Assembly: GCA_023386965.1 (NCBI GenBank)
Contig: JAEWIR010000004.1
Coordinates: 1-10,871 of the forward strand
Direction of reading: 5' to 3'
From: Bacteroidota bacterium
Lineage (GTDB): Bacteria; Bacteroidota; Bacteroidia; Flavobacteriales; Weeksellaceae
DNA: 10,871 nucleotides
Shown here: positions 7,033-10,871 of the stretch, piece by piece
Numbering within the stretch: position 1 is the first letter of the stretch
How the letters are laid out: each line of letters starts with the position of its first letter
Notes under the pieces: generated by a model
Seen by the model: the letters and a program-made list of their open reading frames with translations, nothing else
The model's database searches: none
What the model was told of the DNA's origin: nothing
Program-made: the position numbers and the translations under genes

Positions 7033-7724
7033 TACTCAAATGTTATCTCCTCTATTTCCTGTCCATCCTTATTGGTAAACTTAACTATACGCAAGCCTTC
7101 CTCTTCCATTTCCACATGAAGGTTAATGAACATTTTGTCCTTATCTTCCGCTTTGGTGGTATCCGGATCGATATAAAGGTTATTGAGGCGGGAGGCCACG
7201 AGTGTATATTTACTCGCAATGGTTTCCGAAAGAATCCGCGCCAACTCATTATTCTCATCATCGTCCGCCTGAGGGCGAAAAATATTAAGGTTCAGCGATT
7301 TGATCTGCGGTGCCAAATCAATTTTCTTGATCACAGTGCTGAGGTTCTTGATATAGCGCTGATCCCTGTTTTCCAGTGTCTTAAAGAGGTTTTTGAAATC
7401 ATCATTACGGGTCTGGGCTTCTGTAACAGGTGAAATATTCAGGTTTTTCTCCTTATTCACCAAAGCGATCTTTTCATTAACCTCCACCATGAACAGTTTA
7501 GGATCAATCTTGAAATTAAATTTTGAATCGGCATCAATATCCGCAACCTTTATCGGTATATCCATTTTGATAACCGGCATAGAATAGCGCGGAACCTTAA
7601 AAAACTTGAGATAAGGATGCTGAGCGTACTGCTTGGCTACCAGCACAGCATTTTCATCGGCCTTTTTTCGCGCCTGAATAATTTCCTGATTCAGATAATC
7701 CAGATAATCAGATAATTTAATCAT
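7032..7724 (-). CDS. Unknown 230-residue protein of the DUF2589-protease operon
   Basis: This product has no family name known to me. The N-terminal 35 residues form a helix (LSDYLDYLNQEIIQARKKAD). A beta-type section follows with KFFKVPRYSMPVIKMDIPIK (40-59), then FNFKIDPKLFMVEVNEKI (69-86). The middle is charged and helical with an acidic patch, DDDENNE (154-160), and the end alternates in beta fashion (MFINLHVEME, LRIVKFTN). The 'VP + aromatic ... D/I-P/F-I/N-V/K' spacing resembles the core strands of DUF2589 proteins such as the upstream gene (VPSFRIESCDIDFNVKL), so a distant shared fold is possible but unproven. No signal peptide or membrane segment is seen. The ATG at 7724 lies 11 bases after the stop of the first gene, and its own stop overlaps the next start. 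Confidence 0.87.
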   Translation of the reverse strand: MIKLSDYLDYLNQEIIQARKKADENAVLVAKQYAQHPYLKFFKVPRYSMPVIKMDIPIKVADIDADSKFNFKIDPKLFMVEVNEKIALVNKEKNLNISPVTEAQTRNDDFKNLFKTLENRDQRYIKNLSTVIKKIDLAPQIKSLNLNIFRPQADDDENNELARILSETIASKYTLVASRLNNLYIDPDTTKAEDKDKMFINLHVEMEEEGLRIVKFTNKDGQEIEEITFE

Positions 7725-7735
7725 TCCAAAATCTT

Positions 7736-8629
7736 CTAATTAGACAGCAGACCAAGCACTTTTTCCAGACCCGCAGGCATCTCATCGTTCGTAGCCCTAA
7801 CTTTTACTCCCAGTGAATATTCTTTCTCAATCTTCACTCCTGTACTGGAGGTCCTTTTCATGGAAACGTCGACTTTAAATTTTACTTTGGCAAAAAGATT
7901 CGCCAGACCCGAAGATTCCGAACTGAAACCGGTATTGATCCCAAATTCCGTCTGTGTATTTTGTGTAAAAGTTGAATTAAGTTTTACGTTAAAGTCAATA
8001 TCACAGCTTTCTATTCTAAATGAAGGTACATTAAGCAGTGCAATGAATGGAACTGTGATTTCAACGTCCTGCTCTATTGTTTTCGGATTGGAATCACTTT
8101 CAGCCTCCTCTTCATCAAAATCAGGATTGGCCACATTTTTCTTGTATTTAAATTCGGCCATCCGTAACTTCTTACCTTCAGCAGTAGTTTCAAAGCCTAC
8201 CTCATTTATAAAACTTACCGTACTTACTGAGGCGTTAGTCTGTGCGGAAACGCAGGCGTCCAACGGACCGCCGATTATCTTGGCAAAATCAATACTTCCC
8301 AGTTCCGCTGCAAAATTACCGTCCGAAACTGCAGCCGCGGCAAAGGCATTGTCATCTGCCCTTAACTGGCCGAATACGGCACTTATAACACTGGATGACA
8401 CATTAGCAACAGCATTTTCCCATTTGGCATCATAGCCATCTTTAAAATTGTTAAGGATCTCCAGAATATCTCTTTTCGGTAAATCCTGAAGTTCGCTGGG
8501 ACTTAAGCCACTGATCTTTTCATAAACTGCCGGTGACACAATACTTTCTATGCCTGTGAGCAACTGAATTAACTCTGATTTCGTTTTTTTGGACTGGTCT
8601 TTTTCCAGAATTGATTTTAAAGTTTCCAT
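7736..8629 (-). CDS. DUF2589-family protein with N-terminal extension
   Basis: This 297-residue protein is the first gene of the five-gene operon. Residues 113-295 fit the DUF2589 pattern: IDFAKIIGGPLDACVSAQTN (113-132) leading into FINEVGF, then EFKYKK, the strands TVPFIALLNVPSFRIESCDI (192-211) followed by DFNVKLN, and the closing segment YSLGVKVRATNDEMPAGLEK (271-290) followed by VLGLL. DUF2589 proteins have no established biochemical role. Residues 1-112 are an extra region that starts with a charged helix and includes SPAVYEKISGLSPSELQDLP, which resembles a small helical domain; most DUF2589 proteins I know are nearer 200 residues. An acidic insert (DFDEEEAESDS, 170-180) lies between core strands. 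No signal peptide is present. A strong promoter candidate lies 26 bases upstream of the ATG. Confidence 0.9.
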   Translation of the reverse strand: METLKSILEKDQSKKTKSELIQLLTGIESIVSPAVYEKISGLSPSELQDLPKRDILEILNNFKDGYDAKWENAVANVSSSVISAVFGQLRADDNAFAAAAVSDGNFAAELGSIDFAKIIGGPLDACVSAQTNASVSTVSFINEVGFETTAEGKKLRMAEFKYKKNVANPDFDEEEAESDSNPKTIEQDVEITVPFIALLNVPSFRIESCDIDFNVKLNSTFTQNTQTEFGINTGFSSESSGLANLFAKVKFKVDVSMKRTSSTGVKIEKEYSLGVKVRATNDEMPAGLEKVLGLLSN

Positions 8630-8654
8630 GATGATATTTTTAAGGATTGAATAT

Positions 8655-8682
8655 CAAAATTAGAAACAATTAAAGAATGCAA
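8655..8682 (-). promoter_or_regulatory. Promoter of the DUF2589-protease operon
   Basis: On the minus strand TTG (8682-8680) is followed after 17 bases by TAATTTTG (8662-8655), a full match to the Bacteroidota TTG-N17-23-TAnnTTTG promoter. Transcription would begin near 8650, about 20 bases before the DUF2589 start codon. It is the best promoter match in the window. No inverted repeat overlaps it, so constitutive or globally controlled expression is possible. Confidence 0.65.
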
Positions 8683-8768
8683 TTAAGGGAAAACACCTTT
8701 TTATTGAATTTTATTTAGGGAGGCAAAAAATTCATTTAAATATTTATGGATTCAGATCAAATTTCAGC

Positions 8769-8800
8769 AAAAAAAAACCGGACCATAAAGCCCGGAATTT
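8769..8800 (-). terminator. Rho-independent terminator of the dienoyl-CoA reductase gene
   Basis: Read on the minus strand, CCGGGC (8795-8790) pairs with GTCCGG (8783-8778) across the loop TTTATG, with one G-T wobble, and is followed by nine T (8777-8769). AAATT before the stem can pair with the T-run. It lies 18 bases after the stop of the reductase gene and separates it from the downstream operon. Confidence 0.85.
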
Positions 8801-8818
8801 ATTCAGTAACAGCTGATT

Positions 8819-9697
8819 TTAGGATGACTTTTTAGCTTTAATCATTGCTTCCAGCATATCCCACATTTCCTGTGGAATTTCTTCCAGCATATTGAATTCA
8901 CCGGCACCCTGCAGCCACTCGCCACCGTCTATGGTTACGACTTCACCATTCATATAAGCCGAATAATCCGACACTAGGTAAGCTGCCAGGTTCGCAAGTT
9001 CCTGATGTTCGCCTACCCTGCGCAACGGCACTTTCTTACGCATGTCGAATTTTTCCTGCAAATCTCCCGGCAGCAACCGGTCCCAGGCGCCTTTGGTCGG
9101 GAACGGTCCAGGTGCGATGGCGTTGAAACGGATATTGTATTTCGCCCACTCTACAGCAAGGCTTCTAGTCATGGCGAGCACACCGGCTTTTGCACAGGCA
9201 GAAGGGACTACATAGGCAGATCCGGTCCATGAATAGGTGGTCACGATGTTGAGTACGGTACCCGGAATTTTATTGTCAATCCAGTATTTCCCCACGGAGA
9301 GCGTACAGTTTTTGGTGCCCTTCAGCACAATATCCAGTATGGAATCAAAGGCCGAATGCGTAAGCCGCTCAGTTGGTGAAATAAAGTTTCCGGCCGCGTT
9401 GTTCAGCAAAATATCGATTTGGCCGAATTCTTTAATGGCCGCTTCTTTCATGGCTTCCACCTCATCCCAGTTCCGTACATCGCAGGCTACACAGAGGACT
9501 TTCCCGCCGGTCTGGTCTTCGAGTTCTTTGGCGGTGGCCTGAAGTTTCTCCAGATTACGGGACGTGATAACCACCTTTGCACCGAGTTCCAGGAAGTATT
9601 TGGTCATGGCCTTACCAAGTCCGCTTCCACCACCGGTTACAATGGCTACTTTATCTTTCAGGGCGCCTTCGCGCAGCATAGGTTCTGTGTATTTCAT
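8819..9697 (-). CDS. Short-chain dehydrogenase, 2,4-dienoyl-CoA reductase type
   Basis: This 292-residue short-chain dehydrogenase/reductase should reduce 2,4-dienoyl-CoA esters with NADPH, a side step in beta-oxidation of unsaturated acyl-CoA. The cofactor motif TGGGSGLG is at 21-28, D73 is in ACDVRN, and NNAAGNFISPTERL spans 99-112. The usual SDR Y-x-x-x-K pair is absent. Instead N104, Y155 (in TTYSWTG), S166 and K170 (in PSACAKAG) keep the exact spacing of Asn148, Tyr199, Ser210 and Lys214 of human mitochondrial dienoyl-CoA reductase, and PGPFPTKGA plus the C-terminal GEFN..W motif also match that family. No signal peptide is present. It is transcribed alone, with a hexanucleotide repeat just before its start and a good terminator after it. 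The substrate range, dienoyl-CoA or another enoyl-CoA, is not settled by sequence. Confidence 0.92.
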   Translation of the reverse strand: MKYTEPMLREGALKDKVAIVTGGGSGLGKAMTKYFLELGAKVVITSRNLEKLQATAKELEDQTGGKVLCVACDVRNWDEVEAMKEAAIKEFGQIDILLNNAAGNFISPTERLTHSAFDSILDIVLKGTKNCTLSVGKYWIDNKIPGTVLNIVTTYSWTGSAYVVPSACAKAGVLAMTRSLAVEWAKYNIRFNAIAPGPFPTKGAWDRLLPGDLQEKFDMRKKVPLRRVGEHQELANLAAYLVSDYSAYMNGEVVTIDGGEWLQGAGEFNMLEEIPQEMWDMLEAMIKAKKSS

Positions 9698-9704
9698 AGG
9701 ATAA

Positions 9705-9728
9705 GGTTGAGGTTGAGGTTGAGGTTGA
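9705..9728. repeat. Hexanucleotide tandem repeat (GGTTGA)x4
   Basis: Four perfect copies of GGTTGA (TCAACC on the coding strand) end eight bases before the reductase ATG. In frame with the ATG they would read Gln-Pro repeats, but a TAA lies directly upstream with no start codon between, so they are leader sequence. Such repeats can change copy number by slippage and alter leader length. Confidence 0.9.
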
Positions 9729-9884
9729 GTTTAAGCCTTAAAGTTAATGAAAATTTGAGCGCGGGGTTTTAAGAATGCTATGTGGCAAACAGCGAAAAGG
9801 TGGATTGCGGTTGCAGCATCACGGCATACGTTATGATCTGAAGTTTTCAGCTTTAAGCGACACCCACAGACGTCCGGACTTAAA

Positions 9885-9924
9885 AAAAGTTTACAGGATG
9901 TCTTATGATATCCTGTAAACTTTT
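9885..9924. repeat. Perfect inverted repeat with 15-base arms
   Basis: AAAAGTTTACAGGAT (9885-9899) and ATCCTGTAAACTTTT (9910-9924) pair perfectly around a ten-base spacer. In the minus direction the stem ends in seven consecutive T (9888-9882), which is terminator-like. In the plus direction only four T follow before GG. No minus-strand gene ends here, so it may shield the reductase from antisense reading-through, end an unseen small RNA, or be a relic of a lost gene. Confidence 0.8.
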
Positions 9925-9928
9925 GGTA

Positions 9929-9942
9929 TACCCAGGTGGGTA
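9929..9942. repeat. Short inverted repeat TACCCA-GG-TGGGTA
   Basis: TACCCA (9929-9934) and TGGGTA (9937-9942) are perfect inverted copies two bases apart, and GGTATACC (9925-9932) overlaps them as an eight-base palindrome. They adjoin the larger inverted repeat. A protein-binding site is possible; nothing else supports it. Confidence 0.45.
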
Positions 9943-10091
9943 ATATATAGAAATGTGTTTTTAGTGTCCGTCAGTAATCCCGGGACCGGAGTACGCTATG
10001 AAAGCGCACCCAAAATACCGGCGATATATAACAGCAGTTCCAGAAAAAAAACCATCATCTCTTACGGTATTATTAATTCAGCAAAAATATG

Positions 10092-10099
10092 TAGATTTG
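10092..10099 (+). promoter_or_regulatory. -7 element of the LuxR-type regulator gene
   Basis: TAGATTTG matches TAnnTTTG fully. The start of transcription would be near 10105 and the leader about 45 bases. The -33 position has no TTG; TTA at 10073-10075 is the nearest match at 16 bases. The 20-base palindrome would then begin within a few bases after the start site. Confidence 0.45.
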
Positions 10100-10109
10100 G
10101 CCGCCCTGA

Positions 10110-10129
10110 AACTACCCGCGCGGGTAGTT
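10110..10129. promoter_or_regulatory. Perfect 20-base palindrome before the LuxR-type regulator
   Basis: AACTACCCGCGCGGGTAGTT equals its own reverse complement over all 20 bases and ends 20 bases before the regulator ATG. LuxR-type regulators bind as dimers to palindromes of about this size, so an autoregulatory operator is plausible. As RNA it folds into an eight-pair stem with a GCGC loop followed by ATTTT, so a weak terminator or attenuator is the alternative. Confidence 0.6.
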
Positions 10130-10149
10130 ATTTTAACTAACCATGATTT

Positions 10150-10871
10150 ATGAAATTTCCTGCCGCGGACGATTTTTTCCTTACCCAAAACATAGTAAAC
10201 CAACTTACAGATACCGAAGCTTCGCAGTCTACCGATTTCCTGCAGGTGGTAAAAGCTTTTGAGAATACCACCTATCAGAGCATGTATGTCATAGACTATC
10301 TGAAGCAGGGTTTTGACTATGTATCCGACAACCGTTTGTTCTTGTGCGGACGTACGCCGGAAGAAATTGTAGCGATGGGATATGAATTCTATATCCATCA
10401 TGCTCCCACCAAAGATCAGGAACTGCTGCTGAAGATCAATGAAGTTGGTTTTAAATTCTACGATGGGATCCCGGTAGCTGACAGAAAACAATACTCCATT
10501 ACTTACGATTTTCATCTTATCACCGCGGAGAAGCGCAAAATTCTCGTTAATCATAAATACACCCCCATTTTTTTAACCGATGAAGGAAAGATCTGGAAGG
10601 CGCTCTGCATCTTTTCACTCTCCAACAATACCGAAGCGGGGAATATTCAGATCCAGCGCCAGGGCAGCAATATCATCCATGAGTATGATGAAGTGGGGGA
10701 AGTCTGGACAAGCAGGGAAAAGGTAAACCTGAGTTCCCGCGAAACCGAAATCCTGATGTACGCTTCCCAGGGGCTTTCTATCAATGAGATTGCCGACAAA
10801 ATGTGCGTTGCCCGGGATACAATTAAATTCCACCGGAAAAAACTTTTTGAAAAACTTGAAGTCCCCAATAT
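10150..10871 (+). CDS. LuxR-type transcription regulator (3' end cut by window edge)
   Basis: The frame starts with ATG at 10150, directly after an in-frame TGA at 10144, and runs open to the right edge, giving 240 complete codons. Residues from about 195 on are a LuxR/GerE-type helix-turn-helix: LSSRETEILMYASQGLSINE (194-213), then EIADKMCVARDTIKFHRKKL (213-232) followed by FEKLEV, with the usual recognition-helix pattern. Residues 1-160 form a non-DNA-binding part, including YVIDYLKQGFDYVSDNRLFL and GRTPEEIVAMGYEFYIHHAP, which looks like a PAS-type sensor fold of the kind seen in many flavobacterial regulators. There is no receiver-domain phosphorylation site, so it is not a classical response regulator. 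The signal is unknown. The missing C-terminus is probably short. It diverges from the reductase gene and may regulate that gene, itself, or genes beyond the edge. Confidence 0.9.
   Translation, partial: MKFPAADDFFLTQNIVNQLTDTEASQSTDFLQVVKAFENTTYQSMYVIDYLKQGFDYVSDNRLFLCGRTPEEIVAMGYEFYIHHAPTKDQELLLKINEVGFKFYDGIPVADRKQYSITYDFHLITAEKRKILVNHKYTPIFLTDEGKIWKALCIFSLSNNTEAGNIQIQRQGSNIIHEYDEVGEVWTSREKVNLSSRETEILMYASQGLSINEIADKMCVARDTIKFHRKKLFEKLEVPN

Larger units (their letters stand above)
9698..10149. other. Divergent intergenic region rich in inverted repeats
   Basis: These 452 bases lie between the reductase and the LuxR-type regulator and contain no gene that I can support. In order they hold the hexamer repeat (9705-9728), a stretch without visible signal (9730-9880), a perfect 15-base-arm inverted repeat (9885-9924), a smaller one (9929-9942), a possible stem-loop at 9991-10009 (GTACGCT / AGCGCAC around ATGAA, one mismatch), distant complementary heptamers AATACCG (10014-10020) and CGGTATT (10065-10071), a -7 element (10092-10099) and a 20-base palindrome (10110-10129). 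A regulatory leader, a small RNA or the remains of a lost gene are all possible. Confidence 0.6.

Noticed and set aside
7860..8435. Plus-strand open frame of 191 codons opposite the DUF2589 gene
   Set aside because: It is serine- and leucine-rich, as expected for the complement of a real coding frame, and shows no domain; the opposite frame has a clear family match.
9705..9728. Tandem repeat considered as a CRISPR fragment
   Set aside because: The unit is only six bases with no spacers, and no cas gene is present.
9955..10140. Plus-strand open frame of 61 codons before the regulator
   Set aside because: It contains the -7 element and the palindrome, has no recognisable motif, and its last part is GC-palindrome sequence. 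It could be a gene remnant, but nothing supports a real protein.
10078..10554. Minus-strand open frame of 158 codons
   Set aside because: It lies antisense to the clearly real LuxR-type gene and includes the 20-base palindrome; its translation shows no recognisable domain.

Overview
The window looks like chromosome of a Bacteroidota member, most likely class Flavobacteriia (Chryseobacterium/Kaistella-like). Three things suggest this. Start codons lack Shine-Dalgarno sequences. Several upstream regions carry the Bacteroidota-type -7 element TAnnTTTG. The phenylacetate genes are ordered paaE first, then a small unknown gene, then paaA. The genus is inference; no database was consulted.

Layout. 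(1) 1-1910, minus strand: the start of a phenylacetate degradation operon, made of paaE (reductase of the phenylacetyl-CoA epoxidase), an 85-residue unknown protein and the first 159 codons of paaA (catalytic subunit), cut by the left edge. (2) 1911-2233: divergent intergenic region holding a paa promoter candidate and, on the other side, a strong imperfect inverted repeat before clpB. (3) 2234-4828, plus strand: full-length clpB disaggregase, followed by a rho-independent terminator. (4) 4972-8629, minus strand: a tight five-gene operon. In transcription order it encodes a DUF2589-family protein with an extra N-terminal region, an unknown 230-residue protein, an unknown helical 192-residue protein, a subtilisin-like (S8) protease without signal peptide, and a small protein that resembles a free-standing subtilase propeptide (I9 type). 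A very good promoter candidate (TTG-N17-TAATTTTG) precedes it. This operon is the most novel part of the window. (5) 8819-9697, minus strand: a short-chain dehydrogenase closely resembling mammalian 2,4-dienoyl-CoA reductase, with its own terminator. (6) 9698-10149: a 452-base divergent intergenic region rich in inverted repeats, with a hexanucleotide tandem repeat next to the reductase start. (7) 10150 to the right edge, plus strand: a LuxR-type transcription regulator with an unassigned N-terminal sensor-like region, cut by the edge, preceded by a -7 element and a perfect 20-base palindrome.

How the parts may work together. The paa genes convert phenylacetyl-CoA to its epoxide, and the dienoyl-CoA reductase fits acyl-CoA catabolism, but the two are separate transcription units. 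ClpB is a housekeeping stress chaperone. The five-gene operon suggests a cytoplasmic protease held in check by a propeptide-like partner and working with three non-enzymatic proteins of unknown function. That reading is inference from gene order, coupling and sequence pattern.
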